From assembly GCA_015039315.1 (NCBI GenBank), contig WIDE01000018.1:107788-171787 (forward strand): a stretch of DNA of 64,000 bases. Reading direction: 5' to 3'. Positions 23,595 to 34,327 of the stretch are shown here, piece by piece. Position 1 is the stretch's first letter; every line of letters begins with the position of its first letter. The translations under genes were made by a program, and so were the position numbers. The stretch comes from Clavulina sp. PMI_390. Its lineage: Eukaryota; Basidiomycota; Agaricomycetes; Cantharellales; Hydnaceae. The notes beneath the pieces were generated by a model. That model saw nothing but the letters and a program-made list of their open reading frames with translations, was not told the origin of the DNA and did not search any database.

Positions 23595-24155
23595 TTTTTG
23601 GGCAGACTGTCAGAGTGAGCTGAATCGAGGCCTCGGCGTCAACAAGCACAATGACGCACAGCCACTGAGGTGCTAGGTTGCATCAAATTGCCCTTGATCT
23701 TTCGCTCGGTCACTTCCTCCGTTCCAACCAACTCGAGAGAAAACCTTGGAAATAGATCCGAAATATATCATTATCTGAACAGCATGTGCCTTGGCGCGAA
23801 AAACGTGAACGCAACCGTGATGTCACGTTGGAGGCTTGGGGACTGATTCTAGGCAACAGTTGCCCGCATCACTAGCATGTTATTCAATGTTCCATGGATC
23901 GCTCTATCGTGATGGTAGCGCCTGATGGAGGCCCGATAGTATTAATAGTACTATGGTGATCCCCTCATAAGCCTGAGTCTCTGACATTACTGCTTGGCTC
24001 TCCCTTCACCCCCCTCTCCTTCCGCCTCGTCTCTCTTCCTTGCCGCCGGCCGGCCACTTTTGTTCTTTCTACCTTCTCTTCTTTAGGCCTTTTCTTCTCC
24101 GTAGCTGTGCTATATTCTTTCCTTTTCACCTAAGATCATCTCAACCGCCGTCGCC
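23595..24155. other. divergent promoter between ESF1 and repeat-protein gene
   Basis: This 561-base region holds both 5' flanks. An E2F-like sequence TTGGCGCGAAAA is at 23791-23802. The 3' half is CT-rich and leads into the ATG of the repeat protein. No gene is recognised. Confidence 0.5.
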
Positions 24156-25471
24156 ATGCTGTTCTCCACCACCTTCGCCTCTGTCGTCTCTCTGCTGCTC
24201 GTCGGCCAGTCCGTCTCGGCTCTTCCGACTAAGCCTTTCCCTGTCCGAGTTAGTCTTGAGTCTTAACAGTGTCCCTAATGGCGATGAATAATCCAACTGA
24301 CATTCGTGACGTGTACAGAGGATGGAAGCCGGCGAGATTGCCTTTGCTGAGCGTGATGCGGCGCCCGAGGGCATGATCAAGCTATACGAGCGCCAATTCG
24401 CCGATACGCAACCTGCAATGGGAGCTGCGTGAGTTTCAAAATCCTGTGACCAGGTTCCGAGCTAGTTTCTGACAATTCGCATTTAGGGATGGCACCATCA
24501 AGCCTTTCGCAAATGGTGGCAAAGCTACTCGCCAATTTGCTGATACCCAGCCTGCTATGGGCGCAGCGTATGTGCTCACCCTTCCGCGCAATATCATTCC
24601 TGTTGATTGACCCTCTTGTTGCCTGTAGTGATGGCAGTATCAAGCCTTTCGCTAACGGAGGGAAGGCAACCCGCCAGTTTGCGGACACTGCACCTGCTAT
24701 GGGTCTCGCGTGCGTGATCTCTTGATCAAATATCTCTTTTGACACTCGCTCAACCCATTATCGACGATTTCTCTAGTGATGGTACCATCAAACCTTTTGC
24801 TAATGGAGGAAAGGCGACGCGTCAGTTTGCAGACACTGCGCCAGCTATGGGTTCAGCGTACGCGCACTATCTATTTTTGAACTAGGAACCTCAACTAATG
24901 GCTTGGATCTTTGTAGTGATGGTACTATTAAGCCTTTTGCTAACGGAGGGAAGATCACACGGCAGTTCGCAGACACACAACCTGCGATGGGTGCAGCGTA
25001 CGTGCAGCCAATCCTCTCACACACTGTTAGTTCTGTCAACTGACTGCCTTCGTACCCTTAGTGATGGGTCTATCAAGCCTTTTGCTAACGGAGGGAAGGC
25101 TACCCGCCAGTTTGCGGACACTGCACCTGCTATGGGACTCGCGTGCGTAATCTCTTGATTAGATGTCTATTTTGACACTCCTTAAACTCATTATCGACAA
25201 TTTTTCTAGTGATGGTACCATCAAGCCTTTTGCTAATGGGGGAAAGGCGACGCGTCAGTTTGCTGACACTGCGCCAGCAATGGGCCTCGCGTGCGTAAAC
25301 TCTCTCTTCTTGCCAGTGTATATTCAAGTACTCGATCAACTGATTATAATTGGATTATTTAGTGATGGGACCATCAAGCCTTTCGCGAATGGCGGGAAAG
25401 CGACCCGCAACATGGCAGGGAAGCGTCGTCTGGCATACATGCCTGAAGATGATTTTTATGGCCTAAACTAG
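24156..25471 (+). CDS. secreted protein of seven 27-residue tandem repeats
   Basis: Nine exons join to 265 residues: 24156-24248, 24319-24428, six exons of exactly 81 nt (24487-24567, 24629-24709, 24777-24857, 24917-24997, 25062-25142, 25210-25290) and 25363-25471. The first exon encodes a signal peptide (hydrophobic core VVSLLLVGQSVSA, likely cleaved before LPTKP). After a short pro-segment ending KLYER the protein is seven near-identical units, RQFADTxPAMGxADG then (T/S)IKPFANGGKxT. It closes with a unique basic and acidic tail (GKRRLAYMPEDDFYGLN). Basic sites: RR directly after exon 1, KRR in the tail, and a single Arg before each QFADT. I do not recognise the family. The design (signal peptide, pro-region, identical units joined at Arg-Gln) resembles fungal processed-repeat peptide precursors, but a cell-wall or matrix repeat protein is equally compatible. 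Two 7-TM receptor-like genes follow on the same strand. Confidence 0.85.
24391..25405 (+). repeat. seven tandem 81-nt coding units, exon-phased
   Basis: Each unit is 27 codons, and introns of 58-72 nt interrupt every unit at the same codon (the Ala before DG). Coding sequence is highly conserved between units, more so than most introns. Two introns (24710-24776 and 25143-25209) are both 67 nt and clearly related, showing that at least one intron-plus-exon block was duplicated. Confidence 0.9.
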
Positions 25472-26353
25472 AGTAGAGCCCCCTTGTGTGGATCGGACAA
25501 TTGTGTTACTTTTTCATTCCTTATCCTCCAATGAATGGGAGACTTTTTTCTGAGTGCGGAAATTTGCGCCATATTCTTGGCAACAGCTGTGATGCAACCG
25601 ACAACGTGAGCAATACCCTTGATGGGAGGGTGTGAAACTCCCGAAGTGAATACTCTGCAGAGATCACAGTTGTACCATATTAAGCAAACCATCCATCCGT
25701 CGGACGCTCCGTACCTTCCGGAGTGTGGTAAATCTATGCCGTAGCGCCCGAACAGATCGACACCCAGACCTGTGGCCATCTGTCTCAGGACCCACGTATG
25801 ATCGCAGCTCGATTACCCTCGTTCGGAGAATGTCAAAAGTGCCCGAAGATCTCGCCCGCTAGACCGTTGTTGACAGCTTGCCAATTCCGCGTCACTGCAT
25901 TGCAATCAAGTTAACTTGACGACTGTAGTCTGTCACCCAATCATACCCCCCACTTCATCTTCTCATTCCCGCCCAAGACATGCACCAGGTCATCGCTTCA
26001 GAAAACCCATTCGGGTTGTAGATCCTGCCCGAACAGCAGGATCTCTCCTACAGTCATTCATCTGCTGTTGTTGTTTTCTGAATAAGTGCCGCCGTCACAC
26101 GCAGGGTCAACTTTCCTCTCCTTCCTGTGTACTACTACCAACTCGTCGTCTCTGGGCTGGCCCCGCCCCCGACTTATACCCTCTTTGGCGCAGGCGCCAT
26201 CTAGCTCTACCACACTCTTTTGATTCGCCTTCTTATTGACTTGCCAAGACTAGCATTTGGAGAAGCTTCACACTACACTACACCATCCCTACTGGGCTTT
26301 GTCTCCTGTTGTATCAACCTCTCTGTATCCTTTCACGGCCCACCACCCCCAAG
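25472..26353. other. intergenic, promoter of first 7-TM gene
   Basis: 3' flank of the repeat-protein gene and 5' flank of the receptor-like gene. It contains the dyad element annotated at 26187 and a GC-rich block just upstream of it (GGGCTGGCCCCGCCCCC). No coding region is recognised. Confidence 0.5.
26187..26198. promoter_or_regulatory. dyad GGCGC-AG-GCGCC upstream of first 7-TM gene
   Basis: A perfect inverted repeat with 5-base arms and a 2-base spacer, followed by AT, 155 bases before the ATG. The same dyad occurs at 29102 before the paralogous gene, although the surrounding sequence has mostly diverged. It could be a transcription factor site; the factor is unknown. Confidence 0.45.
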
Positions 26354-28255
26354 ATGTATGACACGGGCTATCTCTATGTCTGGTTCACGTTCGAAACGGT
26401 TGGCGGGCTCATCGGGATGCCGATCCTGCTCCTCACTCTCTCCCTCTCATCCCTAAAACGGCTCAAGACGCACTACAACCTGCTTCTGACATGGACTGTG
26501 TCGGCTATTATCTCGAATATGCTGTGAGTAACCAACTCACATGGCGCCTTCCTACAGGTGTCCATGGCAGGCGCACCGACGAAAATACTCATGACTGTGC
26601 AACGAATAAATCACTATGTTTAATCAACCTCAGGTTCTTCGCGGGCCGAGCTTTTCCGAGTCAACCCGAGCCTTCATATGAGCTATGCCTCCTCCAGTCT
26701 TCAATGATCTATGGCGTTCCGGTATTGTGGGTCGACTCAAATCAACTTTCTTGTGTCACACGACTGACCCGAAATACCTCCACAGGCTCGCAGCAGCCGC
26801 CTTGGCTCTGATCTACGAGGTATGTAAACCAGCCCTCCTGTCAAACTGCTTCACAAGCCTAACTTTATCTTATCTCGGAAGACAAGGATGGTTATTACTG
26901 GTAAAGCTGGGGCAATGAAATCCAAGATGAGATCGACACTGGTACGTACGCTAGCCCCTGCCCTTGTCATTCCTTTCTCACTATCAGATCAACCGTAACA
27001 GCTTCTTGGCGCTCCTTGGGTGGCATGGCTCGTCGTCTCTATAACCTCTCTGTTTGTAAGAAATTTCTTTCGCGTTAGCTTAGGTCTTTGTTGCTAATAT
27101 CGACACTGCCATCCAAGGTTGGGCAGTTTGCCTCCACTGAACTCGGCAGAGAACGCCGATTTTTCTATTGCTCTTTCAAGAACAATGCATTGTACGCAGC
27201 AATAGCTTGCCTTCCCACAATCAGTGTCCTAACCTTATGAAAAAACCATTAGAACCGACCCCATCGGTATCGTCACTGGGCTCATAGTGATGCTGGCTAC
27301 TTGGTATACTTGTGCGTGCCTTATCCCTTCTATCGTCAGTTTCCGACATCCAAGAATCTGACACCCCATAACTCAAATTGTTGCACATTCTCAGTCCAAG
27401 TAGGTTATCGGATGTATCACTCGTGGCAGAAGATGAAGGATATGGTTCAAAACCCTGAAGCCGCTGAGAATGCCGTAGGCTCGGCGTATGTGATCCTTCG
27501 TATCACCCTCTTCGGAGTAGACCTCTCCCTCGCGCTTTTCCTTGCCTTCATCTCCTTGTTCATGCCGGAAACCCCTCTTCCAGATATCTTGGCCGCAAGC
27601 AGTGAGTCTGGTCGAGGACATTCGACGGGTGGAAACGTGGCGCTAACACCGAAAATCTGTAGTGCCGTTCACCGTGTTCTTGATCTTTGGGACTCAGCAG
27701 GTGTGTGGACTAGTCTACCAATGTGTTGTTGCCACATACGGTCTTAATTCATGCTAAATCTCCTGTTACTGCCATTAGGATGTTTGGATGGCCTGGCTTG
27801 CCGCTCTTAGGCGAATCCGCGACATGATCTTCCGAAGGAATGGGTCAGCTCGGCCCAGACCTTTCATCGCCATCGATTCCCCAGCTCAGTCACGCCCTTC
27901 CAGCCCCGACGATGAGCCGCCGCATTCGGCTGAGAAAGAGAAGCCTCCTCAGATGCCAATGTCACCGGCAGTTAGCGTGATCAACTCGTTCACAGTGTGG
28001 AAGAGGACGTTCCTAGACACCAACATGCCTCCGCGCTCTGTCTGGGTGGACGGAGATCGTTCTCCTCCAAATGGAAAAGCTCTTAATCAAAGATTGCAAA
28101 ATTCATCAGGCGATCTAGAGAAAATTCCAGTTGATTTTGAGACGTCGGAGGATGATGACAAGCCGCTTCCTCCCCTGCCCATGCGTATCCAGCTCACAAG
28201 CATGGGTGAAGAACAGAAGATCGAGAGGGTACAGCTTCCGCCTGGCCTCGTTTGA
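26354..28255 (+). CDS. 7-TM receptor-like membrane protein, copy A
   Basis: A gene of about ten exons. Seven hydrophobic segments follow a very short N-terminus. TM1 is in FETVGGLIGMPILLLTLSL, TM2 in YNLLLTWTVSAIISNMLFF, TM3 in CLLQSSMIYGVPVLLAAAA, TM4 in APWVAWLVVSITSLFV, TM5 in GIVTGLIVMLATWYTFQVG, TM6 in YVILRITLFGVDLSLALFL and TM7 in MPFTVFLIFGTQQDVW. A hydrophilic tail of about 150 residues follows. The order and tail fit a G-protein-coupled-receptor topology and an orphan 7-TM group expanded in Agaricomycetes (signature around EPxYxLCLxQ). Ligand and coupling are unknown, and it is not recognisably STE3 or a cAMP receptor. The tail contains INSFTVWKR then FLD, conserved in copy B. The intron pattern matches copy B, so the two are a tandem duplication. 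Confidence 0.82.
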
Positions 28256-29245
28256 TTCCATTTCTTGGTGAACTGGTGTATTATTCCTCCCCAGTGTAGC
28301 AACTTCTCTTTCGTTCGCAGGGTCTTGTTTGTCTTTTCTATTACTTGTAGTACTAGTCCTAATTTGAATTAGTGTATTTCAGGCTCTGTTGGGCCATTGT
28401 AAAATTTGCTCTGTTCTGTGAGCGCTAACCAGCTTGAAAAAGATCGTCGGTGCCAATAGCCCGCCTCAAGAGCACGTTCGCCCATTTCGCTTGGCGCATC
28501 ATCAGAGCCAAACAGTCCCAAGTGATCTGCACAAATCATGACTTCACTCTCCAAGGCTCTCAAAGGTTAATCAGCCCTCGTGCCAAATGATTTACCAGGG
28601 GTCAGCAAGAAACGACAATGATGGGGTGATCGACGTCTCAGACGACGAAGGCAAAGTTGATTACTTGACAGATAACAAAGCGCACGACACTGACCATGAC
28701 CGAGCCGGTTATTGGCATTGTGGCTTCGACCGTACTCCGGATCTCTCCCATCTCTAGCCGACGTAGATTTACCATCAGCTTGAGGCCCTCGATGGCGACG
28801 CCCAGACAGCGCGTCTCTATTGTGCGATCAACTGCCGAGCCTAACAACCTCCAATATATGAATTACTTTCTTCACGGCGCTCCAGCCTGGGGTTTATCGG
28901 ACCGCTTATAACTTTGTGATATCTAATACGACCTCGGGACCTCCACTGATGAGCTTCGATCACTTTAGTTAGGGTTGCTCTTCTTGCAACCTCCGTCTTC
29001 CACACCCGCCCATACGCTGAAAGTGGGGTTTTCCCTGCTGGAGGCGCTCTAAGTTCTCTCCTGGCTATCGGGCTGGACCCACCCAGACGATTCTCTCACC
29101 TGGCGCGGGCGCCATTCTTGCATAACATATCCTCTGATCGGCCTACAAACTAACTGTTCCGCTGGCATCTGGGGATCTCGCATTACACATTCTCTAAATT
29201 CTGTTATAACGACCCACAACCAACTCCACCAATTCCTTCTTCACC
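28256..29245. other. intergenic between the two 7-TM paralogues
   Basis: 3' flank of copy A and promoter of copy B, which includes the dyad at 29102. No gene is recognised. Confidence 0.5.
29102..29113. promoter_or_regulatory. dyad GGCGC-GG-GCGCC upstream of second 7-TM gene
   Basis: Same inverted repeat as at 26187, again followed by AT, 132 bases before the ATG. A GGGCTGG-CCC block lies a few tens of bases upstream in both promoters. Confidence 0.45.
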
Positions 29246-31170
29246 ATGTATGATCCAGCCTTGCTCACTGTATGGTTTTGCTTCCAGACGGTTGGGGGAA
29301 TCATCGGCATGCCGATCATGCTGGTCACCCTAGCCTTCTCGTCGTTAAAACGGCTAAAAACTCTGTATAATCTCCTCCTTACATGGATCGCCACGGCGGT
29401 CATCTCAAATCTCTTGTGAGTATGGTTAATGCGGCTCAAAAGAGCTCGGGAACCTCGAAGCACATGTGCTGACACCAACCTGTCACGACTTCATTTCTTC
29501 TTCTATTATGTCATAGGTTCTTTGCGGGAAGAGCGTACCCGGACCAGCCTGAACCCTCGTATGAATTATGCCTACTGCAGTCAGCCATGATATATGGTGC
29601 CCCTCCTCTGTGAGTTCTCTTCGCATCAGACCTTGCAGTGTCGGCAAGCTGATTCAGGGTCTTGTCCCTAGTCTGGCAACGTCCGCACTTGCTCTGATAT
29701 ACGAGGTACACATCAAGCAACAGACCCTCTTTCATCGGGGCTGCAACCCAGAGCTGATTCATGTCTTTCTATCGTTGGTAGACATGGCTTGTCATCACCG
29801 GACGAGCATTTGGTCGGAGAGCAACAATCAAAACTATACTGGTACGCAATGTTTCGGCGGAAATCGCGAATTAGGACGATGGGATCTTACTGGCCGGCCC
29901 TTCTTTCTGTCGTCGCACGGCAGCTGCTAACGGCGCCGTGGATAGTTTGGATTATTTGTTCTGCAGTCTCATTATTTGTAAGAATTCTGTATCTTTACGT
30001 GCTAACGACTTGATCAATCATGCTTCTCTGAATTGAACTAGCTTGGGGTGTTTGCATCCACTGATCTTGGCCGAGAGCGTCACTTTTTCTACTGCTCATT
30101 CCGGAATATCGGACTGTGAGTTTGGAACTATCCTTTCTAGACCTCTTGTTTTAATGCTAAGATCCTATATTGACTAGGTCACATTTTCTCGCCGTGTTTA
30201 CTGGGGTTATTGCTTTCGTTGCGATCGGCTTGACCAGTGCGTGATGTGCTGCCTAATCAGCAAAATACTCGTCCTGATATTATTTTGCGTCGTCGTAGTT
30301 CGGGTGGCTAATCACATGTACCACTCGTGGCAGAAGATTAAAATGATGGCGAACGATCCGGACGCAGCAGAGAACGCCGTTGGTTCTGCCTACGTGATCC
30401 TGCGGATAGCACTCTATGGCGCCGACCTCTTCTTGGCGTTCGTGCTTTGTGGACTCACAATACTCATTCCGCATAGCCCGATCCCAGATCTCCTTAGAGG
30501 AAGCTGTGAGTTTGCTGAACCCCCTTACGAAGTTTTTGACTGCTGAGAGCAGCCATGTGTAGTGACCTTCACTGTGTTCTTGATATTCGGGACGCAGAAG
30601 GTTGGTATTGGCGTCTTATCTAGATTCGTCCCAATGCCATAGGATTGGTCTAATCATTTCCTCTTCATTACCTAGGACATTTTGATGACCTGGCTCGCAG
30701 CCCTCATCCAACTTCGCGACCTTTTGTTGTTCAGGTCCTCTCGAGACCCTTCCATCCGGATCAACTCTCCGATTGACCCACCTGCGAGTGCACTGCCGTT
30801 ACACTCTGAGGGGGGAATCGGCCCTTCGCCAATCTCGCCAGCCCCCAGCATCATCAACTCATTCACAGTGTGGAAGAGGTCATTCTTGGACCGGAACAAG
30901 CCTCCCCCCTCCGTATGGATAGAGGAGCATCTCGGTCCGGACCCAGACGCCGAAGAGCGAGGCGATCGTGGACACTCACCAAACCGTAACCTGGACAAGG
31001 TTTCGGAGGAGTTTTATTTCGAAACACCTGTGAGCCGAGAGGGTAGCGACCGCTCGCGGATGCCACGGTGGGATGGGAACGACCATGACGTGCGCCCGGA
31101 TTCACCTCTCGAGCCAGAAATCCATGCACGAAGGGAAAGCAGGACTCGACTCCCCCCAGGGATGGTTTGA
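29246..31170 (+). CDS. 7-TM receptor-like membrane protein, copy B
   Basis: Paralogue of copy A with the same exon layout. TM1 lies in FQTVGGIIGMPIMLVTLAF, TM2 in YNLLLTWIATAVISNLLFF, TM3 in CLLQSAMIYGAPPLLATSA, TM4 in TAPWIVWIICSAVSLF, TM5 in FLAVFTGVIAFVAIGL, TM6 in YVILRIALYGADLFLAFVL and TM7 in VTFTVFLIFGTQKDILM. Shared loop motifs include FASTDLGRERHFFYCSF and MYHSWQKIK. The cytosolic tail of about 160 residues keeps INSFTVWKR then FLD and a PPxSVW motif but has otherwise diverged. Divergence in the membrane core is moderate, so this is not a very recent copy. The same caveats on function apply. Confidence 0.82.
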
Positions 31171-31511
31171 TTTTCTGTTAATGCCCTTTTGACCGTATTG
31201 CCCGTGATAGCTAGGAAATCTTTCGTTCTACTTCTTGCTTCTGTTCGGCCCGAACGCTTTGTATCCTGCGAATGTTCTTTTTTCGATTAGGTTAGGCTTG
31301 TACCAAACGCATGGACTTTGACAATCTCAGGATAATAAGGAGCGAGTCGCTTGCTTCCTTCGGGAAGGGACTAAATATTAATAATGCAAATAGCATATAT
31401 TACGAGATACAAAATGCTGGAACCTCTAAATGGTCGCCAGCATTATATGGGGTATAAAAAGAACGTTCGCGTTGTAGTCTAGGTAGTGTATTCAAGAACG
31501 TATACGCCTGG
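31171..31511. other. short convergent intergenic region
   Basis: Holds the 3' ends of copy B and of the aquaporin gene, with AT-rich sequence around 31,370-31,420. Nothing else is seen. Confidence 0.5.
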
Positions 31512-32828
31512 TCACCCAAGGTGTCGGGAGGCTCTTGGCGCCTTGTCATCTATGCTTGGTGGTCGGAGATACGGCGACGCTGATATCCCATCGACAGACA
31601 CAGCTGTGCTTGTATCTGACGATATGGAGGCGCGGTTGGGATCACTCGTGGATGGGGCACAAGGTGATGATATAGGGGAGGCTCCTTCAACCACTCTCTT
31701 GGCAGCGGAGCAATGAGGAGCAAGTCCATGAATGAAGTTGGGCGCTTGCCCATGTATAGGAGCATCTGGCGCGACGAGATTCGAGAAAGCTTCGGCCTGA
31801 ACGTCGTGGGTGGGAGGATGGAAGACAGGCAGCAAGGGATCGACCTCGACCTCGCTCTCGCAGTTGCCGAACTGCCAGTACTCGACGTAGTGCAAGAGCT
31901 TATAGAAGAGAGTGGCAATGATGGAACCACTGATAGGTCCGACCCAGAAGACCCAATGAGTCGAGGTGAAACCCCACACCACGGCAGGACCGAAGGAACG
32001 AGCAGCTAGAGAAAGGTCATCAGCAAAACGTCAAGGCTCATACTTTTGTTTGCCTAATACTCACGGTTCATGGATGTCCCGGTATACCGTATAGAGGTCA
32101 TATGACCAATGTAGAGAGCAATAGCGATTGAAAGGGGGGCGAGGACTTTGCTTGCAGCCGTACGTTTGTCCGTAGCAGCCACAAGAACGGTGAGCACCAA
32201 CAGACCGGTGGTGAACATTTCAAGTATCACGGCCTGGCCGATAGAGACACCAGGAGCAATGGTATTTGTGACAGAGGTCGAACCAGGATGGATGGCATGG
32301 ACCAGCAGACTCGCCAAACACGCGCCCCAGAGCTGCAAAGTAATGAACAGTGAGCGGAGTCCGGACCGAAGTAGGTTAAGAGTTCTACATACCTGGAAAA
32401 CTGTGATACATATCCATCGCCAAAATCTAAGAGACCCAGTGAGGAAGAGGGATAGAGCAATAGCTGGGTTGAATACCCCTCCTGTGATCCTGGATCAACC
32501 GTTCGTTGTTAGCCGGCCTTCCTTCAAGATCAATGGATACGTAAGGGGCATACCTGAAGAAGACAGTAACTAGGACAAAGAGGGACGTTCCAAAAGAGGC
32601 TGCACAGTATTGGGTAGTGTCTAAAGCTGTGGCCCCATTCTCGATCTTCTGGAGATCCAGCGCACCCTGGCACCCCAGTAGTGCGAAGAATAGAAAGAAC
32701 ATGGTCCCAACGCCCTCAAACAGCCCGACCCAGAAATCAGTTCTCGTCGGGTTGTCATCAAGAGAAGCAGCCGCAGTGCCTAATAGGCCCCACAGTTTGG
32801 ACCGGAGCTCACGCGATGATGTCTGCAT
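31512..32828 (-). CDS. aquaporin (MIP family channel)
   Basis: A membrane channel for water and possibly small solutes. The first ATG ([14 protein letters not shown]) is followed by TM1 in [19 protein letters not shown]. The first pore motif is in [16 protein letters not shown]. The second is split by an intron, with TGTSMN and one base of the Pro codon in one exon and the rest of [13 protein letters not shown] in the next, so both NPA boxes are intact after splicing. Arg after the second NPA is the usual selectivity-filter Arg. The loops [19 protein letters not shown] and the TM segments match fungal orthodox aquaporins rather than aquaglyceroporins, though this is a judgement by eye. A C-terminal tail of about 110 residues rich in Ser, Pro and Ala is cytosolic. 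There are several introns. Confidence 0.9.
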
Positions 32829-33438
32829 GAGGAGCAAGGCTAGCTACGAGTAGAGCCACTAAGAATGCAAGTTCGAGGAGATGATGAAAATAGCTGAAAG
32901 AGGCGATTTGTCTTCATTTATGGATCCTAACAGACCGCGGATGAACAAGGTGCGGGTGGCGGGCGGTTTCAGGGCGACTCAGGCCTTGTTCCTAGGTCAA
33001 TGATCGTACAGGCCGCGCGGTCCCTGGGTGACGTATTTGATCGCCAAGGGACACAGAATAACTTCATGTAGTCGATTAATACCGAGATGTCTTAGCCTGG
33101 GGTAGGAGATGAGGCTGAGCTGCTCAAAGCCGAGCTCAGCTGGGTCGGCGGCGTTCCAGAAGAGGAGCATGCCTGCATAGAGTAGGATGATGGACCTTCT
33201 AAACTAATTCTCAAGTAAATATGTTGATAGCCAAGAAAGCGAAGCATTGAGGGTACGACAATCGACGATCACACTGGCGATTGGGAAAGCGGAAATGAAT
33301 TGGGGCTAAGCGCTCAGCGCTTGTCTTTTGGTTTGTCCAAGTTTGACGTTCGCACCAAGTGTGAGCAACGTTGCGCGTATTTGACGTTCTCTTCGTATTG
33401 ATCCCCTGATTATAGTCCCCCTAATCCCTCCCCTTACA
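32829..33438. other. divergent promoter between aquaporin and ATP18
   Basis: About 610 bases between two start codons facing apart. No coding region or clear motif is recognised. Confidence 0.5.
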
Positions 33439-33787
33439 ATGGCATTCTTTGGTCTCCGAAAGTGGCCCACTCCCGTATGACTTTCGCGCCATGTTTCCTC
33501 AGCCCACAAACACTTACCACGATCTTTCTTGCCTGCTATTTCCTTATTGCAGATTGCCGGTCCCATGTGGCCTTTCTTTGTTGCATCCGCCATCACTTTC
33601 TACGGTGTTGCCAAGGCACAGGATGCCATGATTAAGTGTGAGCATGCTTGTTTGCTGTTCACTTTTCGGCAACATAGCTGACCTCCCGGTTCTTTCGTCT
33701 TGGGACCTTTTTATAGCTCCGGAGCACGCCAACAGCCCAAAGAACCCATACGCAGCAAAGGTCGCCGCCGAAGCTGCCCACCACTAG
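33439..33787 (+). CDS. ATP18: ATP synthase subunit j (Atp18)
   Basis: Three exons (33439-33474, 33553-33637 and 33717-33787) encode 63 residues. The protein starts MAFFGLRKWPTP and has the membrane segment IAGPMWPFFVASAITFYGV, then AKAQDAMIK and SPEHANSPKNPYA. It matches yeast Atp18 in length and in the WPxFxxxxxxxYG and NPKNP/DPRNP features. Subunit j is a small peripheral-stalk-associated membrane subunit of mitochondrial F1Fo ATP synthase. The model requires a donor after AAGT so that TCT is rebuilt across the second intron. The gene is too short and too spliced to appear as a long open frame. Confidence 0.88.
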
Positions 33788-34327
33788 ATCCTGCTGTCAC
33801 CTATTCTTCACACCCACCATCCACGTATATATATGTAGAACTGCAGCAAAATCTCTTCTCTCTGCCATTGCTATCCAAAATAGCTCCATAAATAATTTCA
33901 CCACCTCTCTTGCCTGCCTGACGCCCGTTCGTGATCTCTCGTTCAAGTTTTTCGTGCCATGAGGTGTGGCTGCGTCAATCCCCAGCCAACTGGTCCCAGT
34001 CAATCACGAAGCATTTTGTCCGTGTTCTACACTCATCTTTCTGCACTCGTTACTCCTCGCGAGAGGCTAAGTGGCTCCCTGCCCTAACCCCTCAGGCCCT
34101 TGAGCATAATTTGCCTTGTTCTTGTTGCCGAGGTCGCTGGATGTACATCCTGAGAGTCAGTCCCTTACTGCCCATCTTCGGAATCTGCGCTCCTGAAAGT
34201 TATTGCTGAGTGCTGATTAGATATAGAATCAAATGCTAGAATGGCAAAATGTCATGAGGGCTACAGTGTGTACAGAATATAGATACGAAAAATCCCGAAC
34301 GAATGACATTGGAGGAATGGGAGCAAT
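33788..34327. other. convergent intergenic region ATP18-BUD23
   Basis: Two 3' flanks; no coding region recognised. Confidence 0.5.

Noticed and set aside
24156..25471. Dikaritin-type RiPP cluster (ustiloxin-like)
   Set aside because: No UstYa/DUF3328-type oxidase with HxxHC motifs is visible in the window, and the repeats lack the regular dibasic KR/RR spacing of that class.
24156..25471. Yeast PIR-type cell wall repeats
   Set aside because: The ADGTIKP segment is only loosely reminiscent of the PIR DGQ motif; the Gln ester-linkage residue is not conserved at that place and no Cys-rich C-terminus exists. A different wall role is not excluded.
32054..32130. Aquaporin with a degenerate second NPA box (MNR) from the unspliced frame
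   Set aside because: The intron lies within the Pro codon; splicing restores SMNPARSFGPA.
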